DNA of 62,919 bases from Sulfurimonas sp. (GTDB lineage: Bacteria; Campylobacterota; Campylobacteria; Campylobacterales; Sulfurimonadaceae), in the NCBI GenBank assembly GCA_027064045.1, contig JAMOQK010000007.1, forward strand, positions 1 through 62,919. The letters are read 5' to 3'. Below, in pieces: positions 1-10,774 of this stretch (position 1 is its first letter; the number at the start of each line of letters is the position of its first letter). Below the pieces are notes generated by a model. It searched no databases, was not told the origin of the DNA, and saw only the letters and a list, made by a program, of their open reading frames with translations. The translations under genes and the position numbers were made by a program.

Positions 1-254
1 TCATAATTAAATGACCTTCTAACAACTGAGATAAGAGTACCATCACCACCAAGAGTCACAAGAGCATCACACTCTTTACATAATAAATCAAACTCAACCC
101 CAAAGACATCAATCATCGTAGCACTGACACTATCTACATAAACATCAATATTATGATTTTTGAAAATCTTCTCAAGTCTAAAAAAATCATCTTTTAACTC
201 GGGGGTAGATGGTCGTAAGATAACGCCAACTTTCTTAATCTTTTTTTTATCCAA
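1..254 (-). CDS. nadK: NAD kinase, N-terminal part (gene runs off the window start)
   Basis: Reverse-strand translation LDKKKIKKVGVILRPSTPELKDDFF...CDALVTLGGDGTLISVVRRSF contains the NAD kinase GGDGT motif; probable TTG start at 254. Confidence 0.85.
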   Translation of the reverse strand, partial: MDKKKIKKVGVILRPSTPELKDDFFRLEKIFKNHNIDVYVDSVSATMIDVFGVEFDLLCKECDALVTLGGDGTLISVVRRSFNY

Positions 255-338
255 AACAACTCTTTATAGAAATATTTTTCTTTATTATACAATTTTTAGA
301 TAATATTCCTTACAAATTTAAACAAGGAATATAAAAAT

Positions 339-659
339 ATGGCAATTTTCGAAGTAGATGAGAGTGATTTTGAAGAAATCAAGTCACAAGAGCTAGAAAA
401 AGAAAAGTTTATAATACTGACATTTGGCTCAGAATTATGTGATGGGTGTCAGGCACTTGAATTTGAATTAGAAGAACTAGAGAACATGCAAAACATATCT
501 ATTTTAAGTGTAGATTGTAACGATTCACAAGAACTTTGTGAATTATACAACATAGATAGAGTCCCAACAATCATCATATATAACCCAAAAGATGAAATTA
601 TACTACACCATGAAGGTGTTATGCTCTATCAAGATATGTTAGAGATAATAAACAAATAA
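339..659 (+). CDS. Thioredoxin-family protein
   Basis: 106 aa with CDGC redox motif and thioredoxin-like VPTIIIY segment. Confidence 0.75.
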   Translation: MAIFEVDESDFEEIKSQELEKEKFIILTFGSELCDGCQALEFELEELENMQNISILSVDCNDSQELCELYNIDRVPTIIIYNPKDEIILHHEGVMLYQDMLEIINK

Positions 660-714
660 GGCAATTTTCGATATAATCGCGAAAATTATATTATTAAAAC
701 TCAAGGATTTTTAT

Positions 715-2472
715 TTGAGAACTCATTATTGTACAGAACTAAACGAAAAAAATGTAGGGGAAAAAATCACAGTAGCTGGTTGGACAAACAGCTATCGTGA
801 CCACGGTGGAATTATTTTTATCGATTTACGCGATAAAACAGGTTTAATTCAACTTACTTGTGACCCAGAAGATAGTGCTTCAGCACATAAAATAGCCGAC
901 AGTGTTCGTGATGAGTTCGTTCTTATCGCCAAAGGTACAGTTCGTCTTCGTGGTGAAGGCTTAACAAATCCACGCTTAAAAACAGGTGCTATCGAGATTG
1001 TTGTTGATGAGTTGATTATAGAAAACAAATCTGCTCCAGTACCATTTGTTATAGGTGATAAAAATGTTGGGGAAGAAACTACTCTTAAATATCGCTATTT
1101 AGAACTTAGAGATCCAAGTGTATATGAAACTTTTCGTCTTCGCTCAAAAGCAGCCATAGCAGCTAGAAATGTTTTAGATGCAAACGGTTTTTTAGAAGTT
1201 GAAACTCCAATTTTAACAAAATCAACTCCAGAGGGTGCAAGAGATTATCTTGTTCCATCTCGTGTTCACAATGGTGAATTTTATGCACTTCCACAATCTC
1301 CACAACTTTTTAAACAACTTTTGATGGTTGGTGGTTTTGACAGATATTTTCAAATTGCGAAATGTTTTAGAGATGAAGATTTAAGAGCAGACAGACAACC
1401 AGAATTTACTCAAATAGATGTTGAGATGAGTTTTTGTAACCAAGAGGATGTTATAAAAGTTGCAGAAGATTTGCTTGAAGGTATATTCTCGGCATGTGAC
1501 ATTGATGTAAAACCACCTTTTAATCGCATAACTTACAAAGAGGCTATGGAACTTTATGGAAGTGACAAACCAGACTTAAGATATGATTTAAAAATGGTAG
1601 ATGTTATCGACATCTTTGAGAGATGTGACAATGAAATCTTTACAAATATAGCTGCACAACCTCACAAAAACCGTATTAAGGCTCTTAGAGTTCCAGGTGC
1701 TGATTTAGTATTTTCTAAAAGAGAGATGAAAAGCTTTGAGAGTTTTGTTCGTCAATTTGGCGCGCATGGTCTTGGTTATTTTCAAATGAAAGAAGATGGA
1801 CTCAAAGGTCCTCTAACTAAATTTTTCAGCGAAGAAGATATACAACTTATCATAGAAAGAACTGAACTTGAAGTTGGTGATGTTGTTTTCTTTGGTGCCG
1901 GTGAGAAAAAAACTGTATGGGATTACATGGGAAGATTTAGAATTTTCATCGCTGAACATGAAAAAATGAACCTTATAGATGAAAATAAATTTGAGTTTGT
2001 ATGGGTTGTTGACTTTCCAATGTTTGAAGTGGAAGACGGAAGAGTAAAAGCACTTCATCACCCATTTACAATGCCAAAAGATACAGATAAAAATGATGTT
2101 GAAGAGATTGAATCTATCGCTTATGATATTGTTCTAAATGGTACTGAACTTGGTGGTGGATCTATCCGTATTCACAAAGAAGAGATTCAAGAAGAGGTAT
2201 TTAAACTTCTTGGAATAAGTGAAGAGGAAGCTCAAGCAAAATTTGGTTTCTTGTTAGATGCACTTAAATTTGGAGCGCCTCCACATGGTGGTTTTGCTAT
2301 GGGATTTGACAGAATGATGATGATTATAAGCAAAAAATCTTCTATCCGTGATGTTATTGCATTTCCTAAAACTCAAAAAGCAGCTTGTATTTTAACCAAT
2401 GCACCAAGCGAAGTGGACAATACTCAGTTAAGAGATTTACACATAAGATTAAGAGAACAAACAAAAGCATAA
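715..2472 (+). CDS. aspS: Aspartyl-tRNA synthetase (TTG start)
   Basis: 585 aa; class II aaRS motifs ([53 protein letters not shown]). Confidence 0.95.
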   Translation: MRTHYCTELNEKNVGEKITVAGWTNSYRDHGGIIFIDLRDKTGLIQLTCDPEDSASAHKIADSVRDEFVLIAKGTVRLRGEGLTNPRLKTGAIEIVVDELIIENKSAPVPFVIGDKNVGEETTLKYRYLELRDPSVYETFRLRSKAAIAARNVLDANGFLEVETPILTKSTPEGARDYLVPSRVHNGEFYALPQSPQLFKQLLMVGGFDRYFQIAKCFRDEDLRADRQPEFTQIDVEMSFCNQEDVIKVAEDLLEGIFSACDIDVKPPFNRITYKEAMELYGSDKPDLRYDLKMVDVIDIFERCDNEIFTNIAAQPHKNRIKALRVPGADLVFSKREMKSFESFVRQFGAHGLGYFQMKEDGLKGPLTKFFSEEDIQLIIERTELEVGDVVFFGAGEKKTVWDYMGRFRIFIAEHEKMNLIDENKFEFVWVVDFPMFEVEDGRVKALHHPFTMPKDTDKNDVEEIESIAYDIVLNGTELGGGSIRIHKEEIQEEVFKLLGISEEEAQAKFGFLLDALKFGAPPHGGFAMGFDRMMMIISKKSSIRDVIAFPKTQKAACILTNAPSEVDNTQLRDLHIRLREQTKA

Positions 2473-3035
2473 TGAAAAAGTTATTTTTAATCATAGGTGC
2501 ACCCGGATCTGGCAAAACAACAGATGCAGAGTTAATTGCTAAAGCAAATGATGAGATAACTCACTATTCGACTGGTGATATGCTTCGAGCAGAAGTTGCC
2601 AGTGGTAGTGAGATTGGTAAAAAAATAGAGAATTTTATATCTAAAGGGTTAATAGTTCCCATAGATATAGCCATAAAAACCATTATCAATGCCATAAAAT
2701 CTGCCCCAACTGATACGATTATACTTGATGGCTATCCAAGAAGTATGGAACAACTAAATGCATTAGAAGAGTATCTAAATGATGAACTTAAACTTATAAG
2801 TGTTATAGAAGTTGAAGTAAGTGAAAAAACAGCCCGAGATAGAGTTTTAGGTCGAAATCGTGGTGCTGATGATAACAATGAAGTTTTCAACAACCGTATG
2901 AAAGTTTACTTAGAACCATTAGAAGATATAAAAAACTTTTATAAAAATAAAAATTTGTTAAAAACCATCTCTGGTGAGGGAAGTATAGAGGAGATTGTAT
3001 CACAGATGCAAAAGTTTATATTGTCTTCTCTATAA
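2472..3035 (+). CDS. Adenylate kinase-like nucleoside monophosphate kinase (second paralog)
   Basis: [24 protein letters not shown]-loop; ATG overlaps the aspS stop (TAATG), so the longer ORF starting at 2385 is not used. Confidence 0.8.
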   Translation: MKKLFLIIGAPGSGKTTDAELIAKANDEITHYSTGDMLRAEVASGSEIGKKIENFISKGLIVPIDIAIKTIINAIKSAPTDTIILDGYPRSMEQLNALEEYLNDELKLISVIEVEVSEKTARDRVLGRNRGADDNNEVFNNRMKVYLEPLEDIKNFYKNKNLLKTISGEGSIEEIVSQMQKFILSSL

Positions 3036-3062
3036 AAGACAAAAAAACACCATGGCACAGTT

Positions 3063-3088
3063 AAAAGGTACGGTTTTAACCGTACTTT

Positions 3089-3090
<2 letters not shown>
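3063..3090. terminator. Bidirectional intrinsic terminator between convergent adk-like genes
   Basis: AAAAGGTACGGTTTTAACCGTACTTTTT: TACGGTT/AACCGTA stem flanked by A and T tracts. Confidence 0.75.
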
Positions 3091-3748
<658 letters not shown>

Positions 3749-3794
3749 CTAAAGTTTTAATACTGAAATTATATATAAATGAGTTTAAAATAAG

Positions 3795-4082
3795 CTAGTC
3801 CTCTTCAACAAATCCAAAATCTTCATCATCACCTTTTTGAGCATCTAAAATATCTTCTATCAGCTCTTTACACTCATCTTCATCAATATCACCACTTTGT
3901 ATATCATCCAAAACATCTTGTAAATCTGCTTTAAACTCACGAAGTTCTTCTATCTCCTCTTTAGCATCCTCTGTTGCTTCTTTATTATCAGCAATCTCTT
4001 CAAAAATCTCATCCAATCTTTCCTCAAGATCAGGAATAACACTTTTTGTTAATAACTCTTCTAATTTTTGTGCTTGTGACAT
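3795..4082 (-). CDS. Small acidic coiled-coil hypothetical protein
   Basis: 95 aa, Glu/Asp-rich heptad-like sequence. Confidence 0.6.
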   Translation of the reverse strand: MSQAQKLEELLTKSVIPDLEERLDEIFEEIADNKEATEDAKEEIEELREFKADLQDVLDDIQSGDIDEDECKELIEDILDAQKGDDEDFGFVEED

Positions 4083-4096
4083 AATAATATTACCTT

Positions 4097-7030
4097 TTAT
4101 TTTAATTTAGTTTTCAAAAGATTAGTAAAATCTTCTGCTTTTATTGGTTTAGAAAAATAGTATCCCTGCATATAAGAACAACCTTTTTCTAAAAGATACT
4201 CTTTGTTCTCATTGCTTTCAACACCTTCAGCAATCACTTTTAGATTTAAGGCATTTCCTAATGCTATAATAGCTTTAACAATCTCTTGATTTTCTTTCTC
4301 TTTGTGCATATTCATTACAAAAAATTTATCTATTTTTATTTGTGAAACTGGAAATTTACTTAGATATGTAAAAGAAGACTCACCTGTTCCAAAATCATCT
4401 ATAGCTAAGGTTACACCAAGATCTTTAATCTTATTTAATTTAACTATATTATCTTCAGCTTCTCGCATAACTTCTCTCTCTAGTATCTCCAATTTCAACC
4501 AACTAGCTTTAAATGAATTCCTTTTCATACATTTTTCAAGTTTTGCAATAAAGTTTGGACTCTCTAGCTGTTTCATAGATAAATTTAAAGATAACATACC
4601 AGGGCTCAGTCCATCATCATAAAGTTCTGAAAACTTTTTCATAGCAGTTTCCATCATAAAATCATCTAGCTTTATAATAAGATCACTTGTCTCAGCCACA
4701 GGTATAAATACATCTGGAAAAATCAAACCTTTTTGTGGACAAATCCACCTTATAAGTGCTTCAGCACCAATAATTTTATTCTCTTTTGCATCTATTAAAA
4801 CCTGATAGTATGGTTCAAAATGATTATTTTTTATAGCATCTCTTATATCACTATTGATTTTAATTTTTTCAGAGATTATCTTTGTCATTTCATTTGAATA
4901 AAACCTCTGTTTATTTTTCCCTTCTGACTTAGCTTTATACATCGCTGTATCAGCATATTTTATAAGGTCATGCAAATCTTTTGTATCATCTGGATATATA
5001 CTTATCCCTATACTACAGGATATATTAATTCTATGTCCTTGAATACTATATGGTTTTTCAAGTTCCTCTAATAAATCATTTGCTTTGTTAGAAATGATTT
5101 TAATATCAGATATCTTTTCTATAATAATAGTAAACTCATCACCACCAATTCTAGCAACAGTATCTTCAGCTCTTATATGATTTTGAAGCCTACTTGCCAC
5201 ATCTTTTAAAAGCATATCCCCAATATCATGCCCAAGAGAATCATTTATATCTTTGAACATATCTAAATCTATAAAAAGTAAAGCAAGTTTAGTTTTTTCC
5301 CTTTTTGAAGTATTTATATTTTTTGATAATCTATCATAAAAGAGATTTCTATTTGCAAGTCCAGTTAAAAAATCATAATTTGCTTGTAGATAAAGTGATT
5401 CTTTTTGAGATAAAAGCTCATTTTCCATCTTTTTTTTCTTTTGAATATCTCTTAAAGTTGCATAAGTATAATCTTTATTTTCTATTTTTAATGATGAAAG
5501 TCTTACTTCCATCCAAATGGGGGTATTGTCAAATTTCGTATGAACCCATTCAAACTGATGAGAACCATTTTTCATAGCCAAACTAATCATCTCTTGTGCT
5601 TTATCAAAAGATTTTTGTTTATCTGGTTGATATTTTGGAGATATATCAGACGGATGTTTACCAAGTAATTGGTTTTTAGAAGAATAATCCAACATTTTGT
5701 ATACTCTTTCATTACACTGAACAAAAACACCGTCTTTAATTATTAATATACCATCTGCAGAATTTTCAAAAAGATTTTCAAAAAGATTTTTTTGCTTTGT
5801 TAACTCTTTTTTTTGTTTATTAACCTCAGTACTAACAACATTTATTAAATTTGCTAAAGCATTTATGGAAATAGCTTGATGTGTAAAATTTTTATCAACT
5901 TTTTTAATATTATGCTTTTTTTGTACATCTTCACTTTCACTTAAAACCAAAAGTGTCATAGTCTGATTTAAAAATTCTTTCTTATTATTTGAATAAAATT
6001 CACCATATGTAAAAAAACCAGATGTGGGAGCAATATCTTCTAAAGGGAGTATCTCATTTTCTATATCCTCATTTAGGTATTGTCTTCTTGCCAAACAAGA
6101 ATATATAAAGATAGCTTCAACAGGTTGCTTAGCTACATGATATGAGATTTCTGTTGATTTTTTATGGATACTTTTTATATCACCATAACCAAACTGTACT
6201 TTATCCCCAACTTTAAAATCACCAGCAAACTCTAAACTTCCATCTTCATAAACACGAGTTACAGCTCTAGAGATTAAAAAACCATCTCTGTTTACAATTA
6301 AAGGAAATTCGATACCACTTTTTGGCAAATCCTTTGCAATATCTTCCCCTAAGTAGTAAGCATATATCTCATAAGGTGTCTTATTGTCTATCTTATAAAC
6401 ACGATTATCAACAACTTCATCAACTCTCAACTCAAGTCCTATTTTAGACCAGTTGTAACTATAATCTATAAATACATGTAAATCTTTACTTTGTAAGGCA
6501 ACTGCCACAACACCACTAGAAATAATTCTTTCTTTTGTAAAAACATAACTTTTTATATCTGAAACATTATGTGTAGCTATACCACCTGAGACAATCACCT
6601 TATCATCCACGGAACTTATACCATTTAGATAATCTTCACCAGAAGTATTATAACAAGTGGCAAAACTAATGATAACTTTAGTATCATCTTTTATTAATGT
6701 TTTAGCAACTTCTTGACCACTTTTAAAACCTCTGTTTTCATGTGCTAAATCTATAATATCTATAGAGGTTTTCTCAAAAGATGTAAAACTGATAATAGTC
6801 TCAGTAGCATTCACTCTACCGTTTATAATTCCACCATCAGCAGTAGTACCGATAAGTTTTGAACTTGGTAGATACGATTTTACATTATCAACCAACTCTT
6901 GAATATACTTTATACTACTTTTTGATACAAATACTTGAATAAGTAAAGAACTTGAGTCAACAATATTATTTTCATTTATAAAGCGTTTCAATGAGCTTTT
7001 ATTTTGATAATATAAATTATTATTTTTCAT
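4097..7030 (-). CDS. FIST sensor - PAS - GGDEF - EAL diguanylate cyclase/phosphodiesterase
   Basis: 977 aa; N-terminal FIST/FIST_C-like region, PAS, ARIGGDEF and EALIRW / EGVE motifs. Confidence 0.9.
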   Translation of the reverse strand: MKNNNLYYQNKSSLKRFINENNIVDSSSLLIQVFVSKSSIKYIQELVDNVKSYLPSSKLIGTTADGGIINGRVNATETIISFTSFEKTSIDIIDLAHENRGFKSGQEVAKTLIKDDTKVIISFATCYNTSGEDYLNGISSVDDKVIVSGGIATHNVSDIKSYVFTKERIISSGVVAVALQSKDLHVFIDYSYNWSKIGLELRVDEVVDNRVYKIDNKTPYEIYAYYLGEDIAKDLPKSGIEFPLIVNRDGFLISRAVTRVYEDGSLEFAGDFKVGDKVQFGYGDIKSIHKKSTEISYHVAKQPVEAIFIYSCLARRQYLNEDIENEILPLEDIAPTSGFFTYGEFYSNNKKEFLNQTMTLLVLSESEDVQKKHNIKKVDKNFTHQAISINALANLINVVSTEVNKQKKELTKQKNLFENLFENSADGILIIKDGVFVQCNERVYKMLDYSSKNQLLGKHPSDISPKYQPDKQKSFDKAQEMISLAMKNGSHQFEWVHTKFDNTPIWMEVRLSSLKIENKDYTYATLRDIQKKKKMENELLSQKESLYLQANYDFLTGLANRNLFYDRLSKNINTSKREKTKLALLFIDLDMFKDINDSLGHDIGDMLLKDVASRLQNHIRAEDTVARIGGDEFTIIIEKISDIKIISNKANDLLEELEKPYSIQGHRINISCSIGISIYPDDTKDLHDLIKYADTAMYKAKSEGKNKQRFYSNEMTKIISEKIKINSDIRDAIKNNHFEPYYQVLIDAKENKIIGAEALIRWICPQKGLIFPDVFIPVAETSDLIIKLDDFMMETAMKKFSELYDDGLSPGMLSLNLSMKQLESPNFIAKLEKCMKRNSFKASWLKLEILEREVMREAEDNIVKLNKIKDLGVTLAIDDFGTGESSFTYLSKFPVSQIKIDKFFVMNMHKEKENQEIVKAIIALGNALNLKVIAEGVESNENKEYLLEKGCSYMQGYYFSKPIKAEDFTNLLKTKLK

Positions 7031-7129
7031 AGGAAATCTTACATTTTATTAACTTAATATTCACTTTGATTGTAATCAAATTATAATTACTGTATAGTAT
7101 AAATATATTTTTTAACTAAAGAGAAAATC

Positions 7130-7861
7130 ATGAATTTTTATGCACTTATAATTGGGACAGAAATTTTAAATGGTAGAAGGGTTGATAAGCATTTTGAATT
7201 TATTAAAAATGAGTTAGCAAAATATGGACACGAACTTTTTGCATCATTTATTATAAAAGACGATAAAAAACTGATAGAAAATTGTTTTGAATTGATAAAA
7301 GCAGATAAAAATTCAGTCCTGTTTTCTTTTGGTGGTATAGGTTCAACTCCAGATGATTTAACAAGGGAGATAGCTTCAAAAGTTTTTAGGAAAACACCAA
7401 CTATACCACATCAAAAATTTTTACAAGATATAATTGATAAGTTTCAGGATGAGGCATACCCACATAGAATCCACATGGCAGATCTACCACCAAACTCAGA
7501 CCTAATACATAATCCTGTTAATAACATGTCTGGTTTTTCATTAGATGATAGATTTTTCTTTGTACCAGGTTTTCCAATAATGGCACATCCAATGGTAAGT
7601 TCAATCATAAAAAAACACTTCTACATTAAAAAAGAAAAATTCAGACGAACACTTCTTGCCCAAACAAGTGAAAATACTCTTATAAATATGATGCAAAAAT
7701 TACCACCTCACATAGAATTATCGTCACTTCCTATCTTTAATAACAACAAACCATCAGTAGAATTATCTCTAAGTAGTCAAAATAAATCAGAATTAGATAA
7801 ATATTTTAACCTTTTTATAGAAGAACTTGATTTTGCAAAGATATATTATGATTTAATTTGA
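7130..7861 (+). CDS. Molybdopterin-binding (MoCF/CinA-N-like) protein
   Basis: ALIIGTEILNGRRVDKH ... FSFGGIGSTPDDLTRE is the MoCF_biosynth signature. Confidence 0.85.
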   Translation: MNFYALIIGTEILNGRRVDKHFEFIKNELAKYGHELFASFIIKDDKKLIENCFELIKADKNSVLFSFGGIGSTPDDLTREIASKVFRKTPTIPHQKFLQDIIDKFQDEAYPHRIHMADLPPNSDLIHNPVNNMSGFSLDDRFFFVPGFPIMAHPMVSSIIKKHFYIKKEKFRRTLLAQTSENTLINMMQKLPPHIELSSLPIFNNNKPSVELSLSSQNKSELDKYFNLFIEELDFAKIYYDLI

Positions 7862-7920
7862 TTTTTGGTACTTTTATTGCTTATAAAAACCATAATTAAA
7901 ATATTATGTGAGAGAATAAA

Positions 7921-8544
7921 ATGGCAATTACTAGAAACAATTATGTATTCAAGGGTCACAAAACCCTTTTAGGAAGTAAATTTGTAACTTATGGAGAGGT
8001 AGAATTACCAACAAGGTATGAACTTTTTGCACAATCTAAAAGTGGATTTGATTGGGGTTATACAGGTTCTGCGGCAAAACAATTAGCATTTTCAATGCTT
8101 TATCAAGTTTGCAATGAAGAGTTTGCTAGAGAAAATGCTATTGATTTTGCATTTGATGTTATTAAAACTCTAAATAATAGAGATTGGATTTTGAATGCGT
8201 CTGAAGTTTTAGACTGGGCAACAAAAAAAGGTTATAGTTCTAGTGTATCTGCTAATGATGAAAAAACAAAACAAAAACAACCATTAAAAATACAAAAAAA
8301 ATCTAAACGAACTAAAAGGACAAAAACCAATGTTGTAAAAGATATATGTAAAAAATTGCAAATTACACAAAAAAATCTAGCTGAAATACTGGAAGTTCCA
8401 GAGGGAACAGTCAGTAGTTGGGCAGTTAAAAACGAGATTCCACGACTGGGTAAAAAAGCTATTGAATTTTATATATCAAATCAAAAAAATCAACAAATTG
8501 TAGATAGCTATCAAAACTTTCTAGCTCTTATGAAAAGTGCCTAA
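7921..8544 (+). CDS. Hypothetical protein, DUF6166-like N-terminus plus C-terminal helix-turn-helix
   Basis: C-terminal KKLQITQKNLAEILEVPEGTVSSWAVKNEIPRLGKKAIEFY resembles an XRE/Cro HTH; N-terminal GYTGSAAKQLAFSML resembles DUF6166. Confidence 0.6.
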   Translation: MAITRNNYVFKGHKTLLGSKFVTYGEVELPTRYELFAQSKSGFDWGYTGSAAKQLAFSMLYQVCNEEFARENAIDFAFDVIKTLNNRDWILNASEVLDWATKKGYSSSVSANDEKTKQKQPLKIQKKSKRTKRTKTNVVKDICKKLQITQKNLAEILEVPEGTVSSWAVKNEIPRLGKKAIEFYISNQKNQQIVDSYQNFLALMKSA

Positions 8545-8589
8545 GGGGGAAAATTTTAATGAGTCTTAGCGAAAGAAATTTGAATGGTT

Positions 8590-9057
8590 TCATGATTTAA
8601 GGAGTTCTAGCATCCGTTTTTTATTCATTTTTCTAGCAAAATCATAAACAGTAAAACCTTTAGAATCAATAGCATCCAAGTTTGCACCCAACTCTAAAAA
8701 CCTTTTAACAGTTTCAGCCCTACCATAACAAACTGCTGCCATCAATGGAGTAAAACCACTTCGTCTATTTGTAGAATTTATATCTATCCCCTGTTCTATG
8801 ATATACTCTATTAACTCCATATTGTTATGCGCTATAGCCATATCAAATATACTTACACCCTCATTATCAAAATCATATATGTCTGCACCATTTTCAATCA
8901 AAAGCATAATTAAATCAATATCACAACCCACTCTCACCCCATATGCCAATACCGACTCACCATTCTCACTAGACGCACCCAAGTCTGCACCACTTTTAAT
9001 ATACTTTTTAACACCTGTATAATCATTGTTTTTTAAATATTCTAACCATTTATCCAT
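8590..9057 (-). CDS. Ankyrin-repeat protein
   Basis: Repeated GADL/ANLDAIDSKGFT...GFTPLMAAVCYGRAETVKRFLELGAN units. Confidence 0.9.
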   Translation of the reverse strand: MDKWLEYLKNNDYTGVKKYIKSGADLGASSENGESVLAYGVRVGCDIDLIMLLIENGADIYDFDNEGVSIFDMAIAHNNMELIEYIIEQGIDINSTNRRSGFTPLMAAVCYGRAETVKRFLELGANLDAIDSKGFTVYDFARKMNKKRMLELLKS

Positions 9058-9131
9058 ACAAACATTATATATAAAATATCATTAGTATTTTTTAAGTATA
9101 ATTGCACAAATAAATCATTAAGCGAGAATTC

Positions 9132-10331
9132 ATGGAAACAATCCAAACAACAGATGCTTTTAAAGCACTTATAGAAAATATCAAATCAACAACAACAGGA
9201 TATAGAGATCCTTTAGCATTTGGTATTGCAAGAGTAGATTTAGGACAGTTAAATGTTGAAAAATCACTTCAAGCGACTTACCCATTAATCAACTGGAATG
9301 AAAACTTTGGTAGTGCTGCTATCTTTATAAAAGCACTTATGGAACAAGGTATAGAGGTAGATTTCACAAAAAGTGAAGCAGTATTTAACATCAATATTAA
9401 ATTTTTAAAAGCATGTTTAAATGCTTTTACACCTTACAGTGATGAAGCTCACGGTGATGCTCACAAAAATATTCAGGTTATTTCAGCACTTTACAGCCAA
9501 ATTATGAGTAATGGAAATCTTGTTGGAGAGTTTAAAGTATGTTTCATTTTTGATGATGCACCACTACAAAGCGTTGAAGCAACATACCTAAAACTTTATG
9601 CAATATCTCAGGCAAAAGTTGGTCTAAGAGAGATTTGTCTTGATGGTGCTTTTGGAGCATTGCCAAATGTTGCATGGAGCCAAGGTCAACCAATAGAACT
9701 TGATTATCTAAGAGAATTTGAGATAGAGTTGAAACTTGCAAACGAGTACCCACATATCGACTTTATAGATAAATTCCCAAGATTTTTACAACATATCATC
9801 CCTGCTGATAACACTCGCATACTTGATACTTCAAAAGTTCGTTTTGGTGCGCAACTAGCAGCTGGAACAACAGTTATGCCAGGTGCTTCATACATTAACT
9901 TTAATGCTGGAACAACTGGTTCTGTTATGGTTGAGGGTCGTATCAGCTCATCTGCTATTGTTGGTGATGGCAGTGATGTTGGTGGTGGTGCTTCTATCTT
10001 AGGTGTATTAAGTGGAACAGATGGTAACCCTATCAGTATAGGTCAAAACTGCCTTCTTGGTGCAAACTCTGTTTGTGGTATCCCACTTGGTGATGGATGT
10101 ATTATCGATGCAGGAATTGCAATACTTGAAGGTACAAAAATAGGAATCTATCCAGCAGAACTTGCAAAAATCCAAGAGGTAAATAAAGGTGTTAAAATAG
10201 AAGGTGAAATATTTAAAGGTAAACAACTTTCTTTCTTTAGTGGTCTTCACTTTAGACAAAACTCACAAACTGGTGAGATTACAGCTTCTCGCTCAACAAG
10301 AGAGATAAAACTAAACGCTGATTTACACTAA
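9132..10331 (+). CDS. dapD: Tetrahydrodipicolinate N-succinyltransferase
   Basis: 399 aa; hexapeptide-repeat C-terminus typical of long-form DapD (GASYINFNAGTTGSVMVEGRISSSAIVGDGSDVGGGASILGVLSG). Confidence 0.9.
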   Translation: METIQTTDAFKALIENIKSTTTGYRDPLAFGIARVDLGQLNVEKSLQATYPLINWNENFGSAAIFIKALMEQGIEVDFTKSEAVFNINIKFLKACLNAFTPYSDEAHGDAHKNIQVISALYSQIMSNGNLVGEFKVCFIFDDAPLQSVEATYLKLYAISQAKVGLREICLDGAFGALPNVAWSQGQPIELDYLREFEIELKLANEYPHIDFIDKFPRFLQHIIPADNTRILDTSKVRFGAQLAAGTTVMPGASYINFNAGTTGSVMVEGRISSSAIVGDGSDVGGGASILGVLSGTDGNPISIGQNCLLGANSVCGIPLGDGCIIDAGIAILEGTKIGIYPAELAKIQEVNKGVKIEGEIFKGKQLSFFSGLHFRQNSQTGEITASRSTREIKLNADLH

Positions 10332-10362
10332 TATTTTTTTCTACATAAATTTTTTTCTACAT

Positions 10363-10390
10363 AAGAAGTATGGTTAAAACTGTACTTCTT
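10363..10390 (+). terminator. Hairpin downstream of dapD
   Basis: AAGAAGTA-N12-TACTTCTT inverted repeat. Confidence 0.5.
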
Positions 10391-10465
10391 AATTCAATTT
10401 AAAAAAATTTCTAAACTTAATTTTATAAATATAGTAATATAATGTTTCTAATAAAGGAGTTCGTT

Positions 10466-10771
10466 ATGAATATATCAAATAATATTTCATCAATTCAAGC
10501 TAATCAAACTATGATGAATACAAATGCGAACAATGTTGCAAATGTTAATACGGATGGTTTTATACCTAGTAACACAACTATTTCCGATACTGAAAACTCA
10601 GTTACAGCAAACACGAGTATGGCAGATGATAACTTTTCACAAAAAAGCCAAACTGATTTAGCAAAAGAGTTAACAGATCAAATTACTATACAAAATACAA
10701 CTGAAGCAAATGTCGTAACTATTAAAACACAAGATGATGTGCTTGGTTCGTTATTGGATTTAAAAGCTTAA
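10466..10771 (+). CDS. Mini flagellar rod/hook-like protein (FlgBC-like termini, no central domain)
   Basis: N-terminal NANNVANVNTDGF and C-terminal ELTDQITIQNTTEANVVTIKTQDDVLGSLLDLKA match rod-protein end helices; ATG at 10466 preceded by AAAGGAG. Confidence 0.6.
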   Translation: MNISNNISSIQANQTMMNTNANNVANVNTDGFIPSNTTISDTENSVTANTSMADDNFSQKSQTDLAKELTDQITIQNTTEANVVTIKTQDDVLGSLLDLKA

Positions 10772-10774
10772 AAT

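Noticed and set aside
1491-1498. GGCATGTG in aspS and similar 8-mers at 29661, 38459, 50285
   Set aside because: Only the core matches; 8-mers at this level are not distinguishable from chance by eye.
10332-10362. Tandem TTTTTTCTACATAA repeat after dapD
   Set aside because: Only two copies; probably local duplication near a terminator.
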